Below, in pieces: positions 29,909 through 39,245 of a stretch of 64,000 bases of DNA (positions are counted from its first letter, which is position 1; every line of letters starts with the position of its first letter). The stretch covers positions 1 through 64,000 of the forward strand of contig NZ_FPBJ01000018.1 in NCBI RefSeq assembly GCF_900116635.1, given 5' to 3'. Source of the stretch: Xenorhabdus koppenhoeferi. Its GTDB lineage: Bacteria > Pseudomonadota > Gammaproteobacteria > Enterobacterales > Enterobacteriaceae. The translations under genes and the position numbers were made by a program. The notes under the pieces are model-generated. The model was not told the DNA's origin. It saw only the letters and a program-made list of their open reading frames with translations, and searched no databases.

Positions 29909-30209
29909 AGCTGCCTCCTGACTTCAATGTCTACAGTTTGCCAAAAACGTAGCCCATAGATAAGCCCATTCCTTATTGCCTATTTTTGACTCAATTTTAA
30001 AGTCTTTTTAAGGGTTATGCTCTGTGAAAAATGGGGGTGATTACTCATGCCATTTTATTTCATAAATCTTACTTTTTCAAATGTATATTTTAATAAGTAG
30101 AATGAACAATGAATAAAATATTAAATTAATACAATAAGTTATATATAATGAAAAATATTGCACAATAGCGAGTAAACATAATGGCTATTTCACTTTACAT
30201 TCTTATGAT
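29909..30209. other. intergenic region upstream of the integrase gene
   Basis: About 300 AT-rich bases between the integrase start and the pntB terminator. No ORF or tRNA was found, so no obvious attachment gene is present. Confidence 0.5.
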
Positions 30210-30247
30210 GATAAAAAGAGCTTCATATTATGATATGAAGCTCTTTG
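30210..30247 (-). terminator. intrinsic terminator of pntAB
   Basis: A 13-bp perfect stem aaagagcttcata/tatgaagctcttt (30215-30227 and 30234-30246) with a 6-base loop. On the minus strand it is followed by ttttatcatc. It begins 21 bases past the pntB stop. Confidence 0.88.
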
Positions 30248-30267
30248 GATATTAAGACGATTTTAGA

Positions 30268-31656
30268 TTATAAAGATCGAAGGATAGCTTCGACGCTCGC
30301 TTTTGCATCACCAAACAACATTTGTGTATTTTCTTTGAAGAATAATGGGTTTTGCACTCCGGCATATCCGGTATTCATGGAGCGTTTAAATACAATAACG
30401 TTTTGGGCTTTCCAAACTTCCAATACTGGCATTCCAGCAATAGGGCTTGAAGGATCTTCCTGAGCAGCCGGGTTTACCGTGTCATTGGCCCCAATGACTA
30501 AAACAACATCTGTTTCAGTAAAGTCTTCATTAATCTCATCCATTTCCAAAACAATGTCATATGGAACTTTGGCTTCAGCAAGCAGAACATTCATATGGCC
30601 TGGTAAACGCCCTGCGACGGGATGAATACCAAAACGGACATTCACGCCCTTCTCACGCAGTTTTGCTGTAATATCATGAACCGGATATTGCGCCTGAGCG
30701 ACCGCCATACCATAGCCCGGAGTAATAATCACTGATGTAGAGTTTCTCAGTAGTTCAGCAACATCTTCCGCTGTTGTCTCACGATAATCTCCCATATCTT
30801 GTTCAATATCTGCCGAAATTCCATCAGAACCGAAACCGCCAGCGATAACACTGATAAAGGAACGGTTCATCGCCTTACACATAATATAAGAAAGGATGGC
30901 ACCCGAAGAACCGACTAAGGCACCAGTGACAATCAGCAAATCATTGCTTAGCATGAATCCTGCCGCCGCCGCTGCCCAACCTGAATATGAATTCAGCATG
31001 GAAATAACTACAGGCATATCTGCACCACCGATAGAGGCAACAAGATGCCAACCAAAAGTGAGTGCAATGATGGTCATAATCAACAGTGTGAATACTTGCA
31101 AACCAATACTTTCTGTTCTGATAAAAGTGAACATAAGTATCAAAGATACGATCAGCGCCGCTAAATTGAGTTTATGCCTGTGTGGTAACATCAATGGCTT
31201 AGAAGAGATATTTCCGCGCAATTTACCAAATGCCACAACTGAGCCAGTAAACGTCACAGCACCAATGAATACGCCAAGGAAAACTTCTGTCAGATGGATA
31301 TTTTCCATAACAGGGGTGGCGAAGATATCATGGGTGATAAAGCTATTGAATCCCACTAAAACCGCAGCCAAACCAACAAAACTATGCAGAATGGCGACCA
31401 ATTCCGGCATTTGAGTCATTTCGACTTTTTTGGCTAGGCGAATACCAATAACAGCACCAATGATCATGGCCAAAATAATCCAGCCAACTTTGCCGGAGTC
31501 AGGCCCCAGAATAGTAGCAATCAACGCGATTGCCATACCAACAATGCCAAAAATGTTACCCCGTTTTGAACTTTCATGGCGAGAAAGCCCTGCAAGGCTG
31601 AAAATGAATAAAATGGCGGCAATAATATATGCCGCTGTAACTACTCCGTTCGACAT
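30268..31656 (-). CDS. pntB: PntB, proton-translocating NAD(P)+ transhydrogenase beta subunit
   Basis: 462 residues, the usual length. The N-terminal half is the membrane domain (about 8-9 hydrophobic segments). The C-terminal domain III binds NADP(H), with the [10 protein letters not shown] fingerprint and [13 protein letters not shown]. With PntA it transfers hydride between NAD(H) and NADP(H), driven by the proton gradient across the inner membrane. AAGGAG lies before the ATG at 31656, 10 bases after the pntA stop, so the two form an operon. Confidence 0.98.
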   Translation of the reverse strand: MSNGVVTAAYIIAAILFIFSLAGLSRHESSKRGNIFGIVGMAIALIATILGPDSGKVGWIILAMIIGAVIGIRLAKKVEMTQMPELVAILHSFVGLAAVLVGFNSFITHDIFATPVMENIHLTEVFLGVFIGAVTFTGSVVAFGKLRGNISSKPLMLPHRHKLNLAALIVSLILMFTFIRTESIGLQVFTLLIMTIIALTFGWHLVASIGGADMPVVISMLNSYSGWAAAAAGFMLSNDLLIVTGALVGSSGAILSYIMCKAMNRSFISVIAGGFGSDGISADIEQDMGDYRETTAEDVAELLRNSTSVIITPGYGMAVAQAQYPVHDITAKLREKGVNVRFGIHPVAGRLPGHMNVLLAEAKVPYDIVLEMDEINEDFTETDVVLVIGANDTVNPAAQEDPSSPIAGMPVLEVWKAQNVIVFKRSMNTGYAGVQNPLFFKENTQMLFGDAKASVEAILRSL

Positions 31657-31666
31657 AAGTTACTCC

Positions 31667-33199
31667 TTACCCTTTACGAAACATTTTCAGCATACGTTGA
31701 GTGACAGTAAAGCCACCAAAAACATTAATGCTGGCAATCAATATGGCAATGAATGAGAAGAAACTTACCCATCCTCCCTCACCAATTTGCATTACAGCCC
31801 CAACGACAATAATCCCTGAGATAGCATTGGTGACAGACATTAATGGTGTATGCAGTGAATGGCTCACGTTCCAGACAACGTAATACCCTACGATGCAAGA
31901 CAATGCGAACACAGTAAAATGAGATAAAAATTCCTTCGGGGCAACATGAGCTAACCAGCCATATAGAATAATTGCCACACTGGCAATTCCATATTTCAGC
32001 CACGAAGATTTCGGATTTTCTGCTGGTTTATCCTCTTTTTTCAGCGGCGAAGGTTTGGAGGCTGGTTGGGCGGAAACCTGGATCGGGGGAGCCGGCCATG
32101 TGATTTCTCCTTCTTTAATAACAGTAACTCCACGCACAACGACATCATCAAAATCGATGGTGATTTTCCCGTTTTTCTCTTTACACAGTAATTTCAGTAA
32201 ATTGACCAGATTCGTTCCGTAGAGCTGAGATGATTGAGTTGGCAGGCGGCTGGGTAAGTCAGTATATCCGATAATTTTTACACCATTTGGTGTCACGAAA
32301 AGTTTATTGGCTTGGGTATATGCACAGTTACCGCCGTTTTGGGCAGCCAGATCGACAATCACACTACCTGGCTTCATAGAATCAACCATTTCTTTGGTAA
32401 TGAGCAGTGGTGCTGGTTTCCCGGGTATCAACGCCGTAGTGACGATGATATCAACCTCTTTTGCCTGCGCAGCGAATAATTCCATTTCTGCTTTGATAAA
32501 AGCTTCTGACATGACTTTTGCGTAACCATCGCCGCTACTAGTCTCTTCTTTGAAATTCAATTCCAAAAATTCAGCCCCCATGCTTTGAACTTGTTCCTTA
32601 ACTTCGGGACGTGTATCAAAAGCACGGACAATTGCGCCAAGGCTACCAGCAGCACCAATGGCAGCCAATCCCGCGACACCTGCTCCGATGATCATAACTT
32701 TAGCTGGTGGTACCTTACCTGCTGCTGTAATTTGCCCTGTGAAAAAACGACCAAACTCATGGGCCGCTTCGACAATGGCTCGATAACCAGCAATATTCGC
32801 CATTGAACTAAGAGCATCTAAAGATTGTGCCCGGGAAATTCGTGGCACCGAGTCCATAGCCAGAACTGTTACCTTACGTCCTGATAGTTTCGCCATTAAT
32901 TCCGGATTTTGTGCCGGCCAAATAAAGCTAACTAGCGTAGCACCCTCCTTCATCAAGGCTATTTCATCATCTTCGGGGGCATTCACTGTAAAAATGATAT
33001 CTGATTGCCAGACTTGATGGTGTTCTGCAATCTCTGCTCCTGCTTTTTGATAGGCAACATCATCAAAACTGGCAAGTTGCCCTGCCCCTGACTCAACTAT
33101 GACGCTAAACCCCAATTTACATAACTGCTCCACGGTTAATGGTGTGGCAGCAACACGAGATTCATTGGAGAGCCGTTCTTTTGGTACACCAATATGCAT
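31667..33199 (-). CDS. pntA: PntA, NAD(P)+ transhydrogenase alpha subunit
   Basis: 510 residues. Domain I (about 1-380) carries the NAD(H) fold with [19 protein letters not shown] proline/lysine-rich linker at about 375-400 leads to four C-terminal membrane segments (from about residue 400). AGAAGGAAA precedes the ATG at 33199. It is transcribed with pntB and diverges from ydgH. It contributes the NAD(H) site of the inner-membrane transhydrogenase that supplies NADPH. Confidence 0.98.
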   Translation of the reverse strand: MHIGVPKERLSNESRVAATPLTVEQLCKLGFSVIVESGAGQLASFDDVAYQKAGAEIAEHHQVWQSDIIFTVNAPEDDEIALMKEGATLVSFIWPAQNPELMAKLSGRKVTVLAMDSVPRISRAQSLDALSSMANIAGYRAIVEAAHEFGRFFTGQITAAGKVPPAKVMIIGAGVAGLAAIGAAGSLGAIVRAFDTRPEVKEQVQSMGAEFLELNFKEETSSGDGYAKVMSEAFIKAEMELFAAQAKEVDIIVTTALIPGKPAPLLITKEMVDSMKPGSVIVDLAAQNGGNCAYTQANKLFVTPNGVKIIGYTDLPSRLPTQSSQLYGTNLVNLLKLLCKEKNGKITIDFDDVVVRGVTVIKEGEITWPAPPIQVSAQPASKPSPLKKEDKPAENPKSSWLKYGIASVAIILYGWLAHVAPKEFLSHFTVFALSCIVGYYVVWNVSHSLHTPLMSVTNAISGIIVVGAVMQIGEGGWVSFFSFIAILIASINVFGGFTVTQRMLKMFRKG

Positions 33200-33581
33200 A
33201 ATGTTTCCTTCTCTGAGAATGAAATATATTGCCGATTATTACCTGTTGAAGCCTATTTAACGATTAGATTGATTTTATTACTGCTATCAGCAAAATCTAC
33301 CAATAAAATTGTAACTCAATGAAATTAATGTCAACAGTTTATTATGGTTGAAGTCAGAAAAATAAAAAGACGTTTCAATATAAACAATACTTCATCTCGT
33401 ATAACTATCTATATTTATTATAATTCTTAGAAACATATACCAAAAAATAACGATCGTTTATTTGGGTGGAGCAAATTCTTGCGACAATTAGCATTATTAC
33501 ATGTAATAATTGCGCTCTATGTGATACATAACAGTTCAGCCCGTTATAAATATTTTAATGCGCAAGGCGAAAGGATTTTTT
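33200..33581. other. divergent promoter region of pntA and ydgH
   Basis: About 380 AT-rich bases between divergent genes. It must contain both promoters, but no operator or convincing -35/-10 pair stands out by eye. Confidence 0.5.
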
Positions 33582-34538
33582 ATGAAGCTGAAGACAACGA
33601 TCATCACTACCGTGGTGTTCTCATTAACCTCGATTACTGCTGCACATGCGGCTAAAGAATTAACTCCAGAACAAGCCGCAGAGCTCAAACCCTTCGAGCG
33701 AATCGCAGTCACCGGTCGTTTTAATGCAATTTATGAAGCTGCTGATGCAGTTTCACGTCAGGCGGATAAAAAAGGCGCTGAAAGTTTTTACATCCAAAGC
33801 CTCGACGATCTTAATGGACGGGGAAATTTGCGTGTTGTAGCCGACTTGTATCATAAAGATGCGGAAAAAGCAGATAAAACACCTAATTATCGCATCTACC
33901 GTGGTATCAAGGAACTTCCTAAAAATGAAGCAATTACTTTAGAACCTTTCGATACTGTCACCGTGAATGGTTATTTTCCTACTGACCCTGACCTGAAAGA
34001 AGCTATTGCTAAAGAGGCTAAAAAGAAAAATGCAGCTTCTTTCTTTATCGTTCGGGATATTGCACCAAATAATGGCGGAAACCAGATAGTTACAGCATAT
34101 ATCTATAAAGAAGATACACCAAAGCGCAAGGTTCAATCCAATAATGCTGTGATCCCAGCCGACTCTGATACCGGGCGCCAAGTTCTGGCACAAGGTGGTG
34201 AAGAAGCTAAGAAAGTAGAAATTCCCGGCGTTGCTTCTTCAACTTCAACAAGTAATGTCGTGGGTCGCTTTTTTGAAACCCAGACATCAAAAGAAGGTGG
34301 GCGTTACACTGTAACCTTACCTAATGGTGCAAAAATTCAAGAACTGAACAAAGCTTCCGCCGCCCAGATGGTTCCATTTGATTCCATCTCTTTTTCTGGC
34401 TACTACACAACTGCACCGGAAGTTTCTTATCAGGTTGCAAAACGGGCAGCAGAAAAAGGTGCAAAATACTATCACATCACCAGAGAATGGCAGTCTAATG
34501 GTGGTAACGTTACTATCAGTGCTGATTTATTCAAATAA
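33582..34538 (+). CDS. ydgH: YdgH, periplasmic DUF1471 (YhcN-type) triple-domain protein
   Basis: 318 residues from the ATG at 33582, chosen because AAAGGA sits 6 bases ahead and the signal peptide MKLKTTIITTVV... begins there; an ATG 24 bases upstream lacks such support. The cleavage site is after A-H-A. Three DUF1471 domains follow, each with an alternating PF-[DE] xxx-V-x-[GV]-x-F and A-x-F-x-I pattern (about 35-110, 130-190 and 260-318). Family members are small periplasmic stress or biofilm proteins. E. coli YdgH is next to pntA too; recent nomenclature links it to outer-membrane/peptidoglycan stress. The exact function is not established. Confidence 0.92.
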   Translation: MKLKTTIITTVVFSLTSITAAHAAKELTPEQAAELKPFERIAVTGRFNAIYEAADAVSRQADKKGAESFYIQSLDDLNGRGNLRVVADLYHKDAEKADKTPNYRIYRGIKELPKNEAITLEPFDTVTVNGYFPTDPDLKEAIAKEAKKKNAASFFIVRDIAPNNGGNQIVTAYIYKEDTPKRKVQSNNAVIPADSDTGRQVLAQGGEEAKKVEIPGVASSTSTSNVVGRFFETQTSKEGGRYTVTLPNGAKIQELNKASAAQMVPFDSISFSGYYTTAPEVSYQVAKRAAEKGAKYYHITREWQSNGGNVTISADLFK

Positions 34539-34564
34539 TCAGAACACGATTACTCCCATTTATG

Positions 34565-34600
34565 AAAAAAGGCACAAATGTTACATTTGTGCCTTTTTCG
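34565..34600 (+). terminator. intrinsic terminator of ydgH
   Basis: A 10-bp perfect stem ggcacaaatg/catttgtgcc with a 3-base loop, flanked by a 6-A run before and ttttt after. It lies 27 bases after the ydgH stop. The A run would let it also terminate the gene coming from the other side. Confidence 0.92.
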
Positions 34601-34646
34601 CTCAGTCACTTTTCTATTTCATGAGCTTTGTCTGTAATACTTTCAA

Positions 34647-35246
34647 CTATTTTTTAAAGCAATTCCATCGAGTTCTGCTTTTTAGGTCACATAGCGGAAC
34701 AAAAGCTGATGCTTGAATTTGTTTTTGTTCCTGAGTAGCAAAAAGAACCGGATTTTTGATAATTCTGTCATGCCACTCAGTGTTCTGTAAAACGATCCCA
34801 TTGAAATCTACTGGACTTCCTATAATCAAGGAACCTAGGGTAGCTTCAGCTTCACTAATAGTAATAAATTCGCGTCCCTTTATAAGTCGAGGAGATAAAT
34901 ACCGCTTAAAACCCTCAATCCAGTCGTCAATTGATCCATAAAATGGCTTCCATCCCGAAAACTGCCCCGCAGTAGGGTCGATGATGATGGCTTGACCATT
35001 AATACTTACGACTACAGCATAATGATTGGCTGGTGTTTTATCAGAAAGCCCAGACCACCTAAGTAAGCCGATCACGCGATAAGGTATGTTGCGTTGTATT
35101 AGAAGCTCAACTATCCGTTTTGTACAAACGAGACATTTCCCATGTGGATTACGGGAGTAATCCACGATCAGGTAATCATCTACAATAAAATCAATAGCCA
35201 CGATGCTTTCACCTTTCTCTGAAATAAATACCTCATAATACCTCAT
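34647..35246 (-). CDS. putative papain-fold (SseI/PMT-type) glutamine deamidase-like effector
   Basis: 199 residues, no signal peptide, no membrane segment. A plausible catalytic triad is C38 (HGKCLVC), H75 (PANHYAVVV) and D90 (IIIDPTAGQF). The spacings (37 and 15) nearly equal those I recall for Salmonella SseI (C178/H216/D231) and Pasteurella multocida toxin (C1165/H1205/D1220), which deamidate a glutamine in heterotrimeric G-alpha proteins. A hydrophobic beta strand flanks H75 and another precedes D90, as in that fold. No translocation domain is present. A stop lies three codons before the ATG and no Shine-Dalgarno is visible; the start is inside a short imperfect palindrome. It could be an effector of a secretion system or the severed C-terminal domain of a larger toxin. 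A plain transglutaminase-like protease is the alternative. Confidence 0.55.
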   Translation of the reverse strand: MRYYEVFISEKGESIVAIDFIVDDYLIVDYSRNPHGKCLVCTKRIVELLIQRNIPYRVIGLLRWSGLSDKTPANHYAVVVSINGQAIIIDPTAGQFSGWKPFYGSIDDWIEGFKRYLSPRLIKGREFITISEAEATLGSLIIGSPVDFNGIVLQNTEWHDRIIKNPVLFATQEQKQIQASAFVPLCDLKSRTRWNCFKK

Positions 35247-35634
35247 ATAAGGTATTTACCATGAAATTCCACGCAGTTTTTAGGCGCTGTTGCAAATATC
35301 CGGAATGAATAAGAACCACAGTAGGCACAATGATAAATGTTTGTCTTATGAACACTTATATACTTCTTAAGTTGATAGTGTATTTTAGAAAATTAGAAAA
35401 ATTATTAGTAATTCATTTACTTACTTTTCTGCATAAAATTTATTTTTTTTTGCATAGTCAACCATTGCATACAATCCCTTCACTCCGTAAAATCGTCCTG
35501 TTTTTTTAGATTAATCTACTAAATCTTCTCTGCAATCCATAGCATGGATGCAATAAATGTCCAATATGTGTTCGATATTCAGAGCAAGTGTTCTGGCTAA
35601 TCGTATCGATTATATTATTTTTAGGAACGTATCT
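35247..35634. other. intergenic region with a possible IS6-family end
   Basis: About 390 bases between the divergent deamidase-like gene and the transporter. At 35283-35300 the sequence ggcgctgttgcaaatatc resembles the terminal inverted repeat of IS6/IS26-family elements (ggcactgttgcaaa). No transposase is present. The rest is AT-rich and holds the two promoters. Confidence 0.4.
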
Positions 35635-37026
35635 TTGGAAAAGAAATTAGACCTCACATCTCTGACAGCCTTAGTACTCAGTTCTATGGTTGGAGCCGGT
35701 GTATTTAGTCTGCCACAAAATATGGCACAGGTTGGCAGTCCAGCTGCATTAATGATTGGTTGGGGAATAACAGGCATAGGTATTCTCTTTTTAGCCACCT
35801 CTTTGCTTTTGCTTTCGCGCCTTCGCCCTGATTTGGACAGCGGCATTTTTACGTATGCACGAGAAGGATTTGGGGAGTTAGTTGGGTTCTGTTCTGCATG
35901 GGGATATTGGTTCTGCGCCATTATTGCTAACGTTTCTTATTTAGTTATCGTCTTTGCAGCATTAAGTTTTTTCACTGATACCGAACATTCTGTGATATTC
36001 GGTGACGGTAATACTTGGCAATCGTTAATAGGTGAATCCATTTTACTTTGGTTTGTCCATTGGTTAGTTCTTCGAGGTGTGCAGACTGCTGCGGGAGTCA
36101 ATCAATTAGCCACGATAGCAAAATTATTACCGTTAGGTATATTTATTATTTTAGCTATTATCGCCTTCAAAATGGATGTGTTCTCTTTTGATTTTACTGG
36201 TATTGAAATGGGAGTTCCGGTCTGGCAGCAAGTTAAAGATACGATGCTAATTACTTTATGGGTTTTCATTGGGGTTGAAGGTGCTATTGTTGTTTCAGCC
36301 CGGGCCAGAAAGCGTAAAGATATTGGTATCGCCACAGCACTGGCTGTCATTTCTGCATTGGGTGTTTATGTGCTCGTTACCTTACTCTCACTAGGCTTAG
36401 TTACACGATCTGAATTGGCAGCTATGCGGAACCCTTCCATGGCAAATCTGATGGTAGGGTTAATTGGCTCTGCGGGGGAAATTGTGATTATTGCCGGATT
36501 GATCATTTCTGTTTGCGGAGCTTATTTAAGCTGGACAATCATGGCAGCAGAAGTACCATTTATTGCTTCATTACACGGCTCATTTCCTAAAGCATTCAAT
36601 AAACAAAATAGTAAGAAAGCGCCTGAGTCATCACTCTGGATTACGAATGGAGCAGTCCAGCTGGCTTTAATTTTCATTTGGTTAAGCGGAAGTAATTATA
36701 ATACGTTACTCTCTATTGCTTCAGAGATGATCCTTGTACCCTACTTTCTTGTTGGTGCATTTTTAGTGAAAGTAGCATTTGAGCGTAGTAGCCGTGCTTT
36801 ATTATCGATTGCTGTGGGCGCTTGTATTTATGGATTATGGTTGCTTTACGCATCAGGTTTAATCAATTTGCTGCTTTCAGTTGTGTTATATGCTCCGGGT
36901 TTACTGGTTTTTCTGTATGCTCGTAAACAAAATAAAGAAAGAACACCACTGAATCCCATGGAAAAATCGGCTATTGGGATTTTATTCTTAGTAACGATTC
37001 CTTCCACGTGGCTATTAATGCATTAA
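35635..37026 (+). CDS. ArcD/YdgI-like amino acid antiporter (APC superfamily)
   Basis: 463 residues from a TTG at 35635 with AGGA 8 bases ahead; this start gives LEKKLDLTSLTALVLSSM, matching the E. coli YdgI N-terminus. An ATG at 35557 would add 26 residues of no homology. About 12-13 membrane segments are evident, with the APC signature GAGVFSLPQNMAQVGSPAA in the first and VFIGVEGAIVVSARAR in the middle. The family exchanges basic amino acids (arginine/ornithine or lysine/cadaverine). Position after ydgH is the same as in E. coli, apart from the inserted deamidase-like gene. No arginine deiminase genes adjoin, so substrate is inferred only. Confidence 0.9.
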   Translation: MEKKLDLTSLTALVLSSMVGAGVFSLPQNMAQVGSPAALMIGWGITGIGILFLATSLLLLSRLRPDLDSGIFTYAREGFGELVGFCSAWGYWFCAIIANVSYLVIVFAALSFFTDTEHSVIFGDGNTWQSLIGESILLWFVHWLVLRGVQTAAGVNQLATIAKLLPLGIFIILAIIAFKMDVFSFDFTGIEMGVPVWQQVKDTMLITLWVFIGVEGAIVVSARARKRKDIGIATALAVISALGVYVLVTLLSLGLVTRSELAAMRNPSMANLMVGLIGSAGEIVIIAGLIISVCGAYLSWTIMAAEVPFIASLHGSFPKAFNKQNSKKAPESSLWITNGAVQLALIFIWLSGSNYNTLLSIASEMILVPYFLVGAFLVKVAFERSSRALLSIAVGACIYGLWLLYASGLINLLLSVVLYAPGLLVFLYARKQNKERTPLNPMEKSAIGILFLVTIPSTWLLMH

Positions 37027-37104
37027 CAATGAGTCATTATTGCTGGATGGATTCAGTATAAAATATAACGTTAATAAAAAATCATCTAGTTTCAAGTAGT
37101 TTTT

Positions 37105-37140
37105 TAAGGGGAAGAATTTACTTCTCCTCTTATTTTTTTG
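37105..37140 (+). terminator. intrinsic terminator of the transporter gene
   Basis: Stem aggggaag/cttctcct (37107-37114 and 37121-37128, one G-T pair) with a 6-base loop, then cttatttttttg. It lies about 80 bases after the stop. Confidence 0.8.
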
Positions 37141-37789
37141 TTCATAATGCACTCAATACATTAATATTAGTTATTATTTTTATCTGATTTATTTGAAGTA
37201 TGAATTAAACTTTTCTATTCCATTAGATCTTTTCGTTGGCCATTACTCATAACAAGTTAACTTTAAATAGATTCAATACGTTCAAATTTGATTAGGATCA
37301 AATTATAAATTTTGACATAAACAAAATATTTAAAATAAAAATCAAAAAAGGGAATATAAATCACAAGCGCTTAATATTTAGTTAAAAATGCAGAAAAAAA
37401 TAAATCGCAAACATGTATATATTTTAAACCATATTTTTTTTCAAAAAACATCACCAATTAATAATTAATCTTATAAAACAGAATAAAAATTTATTAGCGA
37501 TCAAAAAACATTCTATGTTATGAATAACAATGCTATCAATATTGATTTTACGGATTAAAAATCCCGAATAAGTAGATTAGTCAAGTTATTATTTTGAACT
37601 TCTATAATTTATCGCTACTATATTCTTCGACTTATCTGTTGATAAGAAAATATGGACTGTTGTTTATTTATTATTCATCAGATGTAAATCTAGACAATTC
37701 ACTCGCTGTATTAATGTACGGCTTTAATGTTAACTCAATAATCTATCTCTCTGTCGCCTAAGCTCGTCAGAGGTGGGATATATTAAGAA
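37141..37789. other. long AT-rich leader region of the fimbrial operon
   Basis: About 650 bases with no ORF. Such long, very AT-rich regions upstream of fimbrial operons are typical H-NS targets. I looked for inverted repeats that could flank an invertible promoter and found none. A Shine-Dalgarno-like agaggtggg stands 12 bases before the fimbrial subunit ATG. Confidence 0.5.
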
Positions 37790-38320
37790 ATGAAAACTAA
37801 ATTAATTATTTCATCTGTATTTGTTTCATCTGTATTTATATCTGCTGCTCATGCTATTGATGGACAAATCAAATTTACGGGAAAGATTACTGCCACTGCG
37901 TGTAAAATCGATTCAGATTCAGCTAATCAAACCGTAAATATGGGAACTATTAGCTCAAGTTCATTCAACGGAGCTTATAGTACTTCTGCCCCGACTCGCT
38001 TTAGTATTAAATTGACTGATTGCCCAACAGATTATCACCATGCTCAAGTCAAATTTGATGGTAAAACAGACAGAGTCGGCAATCGTTTTTTAGCGTTAGA
38101 CAATAATAAAGGAAACGCGGCTAAAGGTGTTGCGCTTGCTCTTTATGAAGATGACAGTAATACGTTGATTAATATCGCTGAAAACTCACGTCCCCATCCC
38201 TTGGATGGCAAAAAAATTAATAATCTGAATTTCATTGCCAAATACATTGCGACAACTAACAACACCGTGACTGCGGGTACAGGTGACGCAGTAGCTCACT
38301 TTACTATCATCTATAACTAA
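37790..38320 (+). CDS. major fimbrial subunit, type 1 pilin family
   Basis: 176 residues. Signal peptide 1-22 ending in A-H-A. The mature chain has the donor-strand start G-Q-I-K-F-T-G-K-I-T, a cysteine pair (C37 in TACKI and C77 in TDCP) and the C-terminal beta-zipper ending A-H-F-T-I-I-Y-N, with the penultimate tyrosine. These are hallmarks of FimA-type pilins assembled by the chaperone-usher path. It is first in a four-gene operon. Confidence 0.93.
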   Translation: MKTKLIISSVFVSSVFISAAHAIDGQIKFTGKITATACKIDSDSANQTVNMGTISSSSFNGAYSTSAPTRFSIKLTDCPTDYHHAQVKFDGKTDRVGNRFLALDNNKGNAAKGVALALYEDDSNTLINIAENSRPHPLDGKKINNLNFIAKYIATTNNTVTAGTGDAVAHFTIIYN

Positions 38321-38465
38321 TCGAGTACTAATGGAATTTATGGCAAGGAAGCCAAAACAATATAACTCGGGACAATATCATTCAGGTTTAAATGACCAAA
38401 AATGATACTGGTTCGTTAATTATATTGATTGAAACATAAGAATAATATTGTTTGGAGCAGCTACC

Positions 38466-39152
38466 TTGAAATATTTTCACATTTTGCTTTTTATTGTAAT
38501 CTACATTTTCAGTACCAATATCTCTTTTGCTGGTGTCGTAATTGGCGGTACTCGAGTTATTTATATCAGTGACCAAAAAGAAGCGTCTATTTCCATTAAC
38601 AATCCAGAAACAGATATCTCTTACCTCATTCAAACGTGGGTTCAAGGTGAGCATGATGAAACTAAACCACCCTTTATTATCACTCCCCCACTCTTTAAAT
38701 TAACAGCAGGGAATGAGAATATTTTACGGATTGTTAAAATCGGAAATAATTTACCAAATGACAGAGAATCTCTGTTCTGGCTCAATATCAAGTCTATTCC
38801 TGCTATGACCAAATCAGAACAAAACCAATTGCAAATCACGGTAAAATCCCGGTTTAAGTTATTCTATCGCCCTGCCTACTTAGCTGAATATGCGGAAACT
38901 GCTTATAAGACCCTGAAGTTCAGAACCGATGGCCATAAGCTCATTGCAGAAAATCCAACACCTTATTACGTCTCTTTTTCTGAGCTGGCAGCCGGAAATG
39001 GGGTAAAAAATTATGAAATTCAATCCCCCGGTATGATCCCGCCTTTTGAACAATTGAGCTGGGATGTTTCGATTAAAAACATCAATAAAGTAACTTGGAA
39101 AACTATTAATGATTTTGGCGGCATCACGCCAGAAGAAAAACGTATATTTTGA
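38466..39152 (+). CDS. periplasmic fimbrial chaperone (PapD/FimC family)
   Basis: 228 residues from a TTG at 38466, chosen because GGAG ends 8 bases ahead and the hydrophobic signal peptide begins there; an in-frame TTG at 38448 has no such site. After the signal peptide (ending S-F-A) come two immunoglobulin-like domains. The first holds V-I-G-G-T-R-V-I-Y with the subunit-anchoring arginine, and the F-W-L-N-I-K-S-I-P motif. The second has the conserved K-L-F-Y-R-P and P-Y-Y-V-S-F blocks. It folds pilins by donor-strand complementation in the periplasm and hands them to the usher. Confidence 0.93.
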   Translation: MKYFHILLFIVIYIFSTNISFAGVVIGGTRVIYISDQKEASISINNPETDISYLIQTWVQGEHDETKPPFIITPPLFKLTAGNENILRIVKIGNNLPNDRESLFWLNIKSIPAMTKSEQNQLQITVKSRFKLFYRPAYLAEYAETAYKTLKFRTDGHKLIAENPTPYYVSFSELAAGNGVKNYEIQSPGMIPPFEQLSWDVSIKNINKVTWKTINDFGGITPEEKRIF

Positions 39153-39178
39153 ACATTTTGAACAAAAATCATTCCATC

Positions 39179-39199
39179 TATATACCCAATAGATTTCAA
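39179..39199 (+). repeat. short fragment of the ERIC-type repeat
   Basis: About 21 bases, tatatacccaatagatttca, equal the left end of the ERIC-type elements in this window with one change. The rest is absent. It lies between chaperone and usher genes and is probably a decayed copy. Confidence 0.5.
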
Positions 39200-39245
39200 A
39201 ATATAATGTGAAAGATGGCGGGTGTATCAAAATTAGAAAATTATC

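Noticed and set aside
28612-30267. Attachment-site repeats or a tRNA target near the integrase
   Set aside because: No tRNA-like sequence or direct repeat could be made out by eye on either side.
33558-33581. Upstream ATG start for ydgH adding eight residues
   Set aside because: The Shine-Dalgarno AAAGGA is inside this extension and the signal peptide starts at the later ATG.
37141-37789. Invertible fimbrial promoter, as known for some Photorhabdus fimbriae
   Set aside because: No pair of inverted repeats was found and no recombinase gene adjoins the operon.
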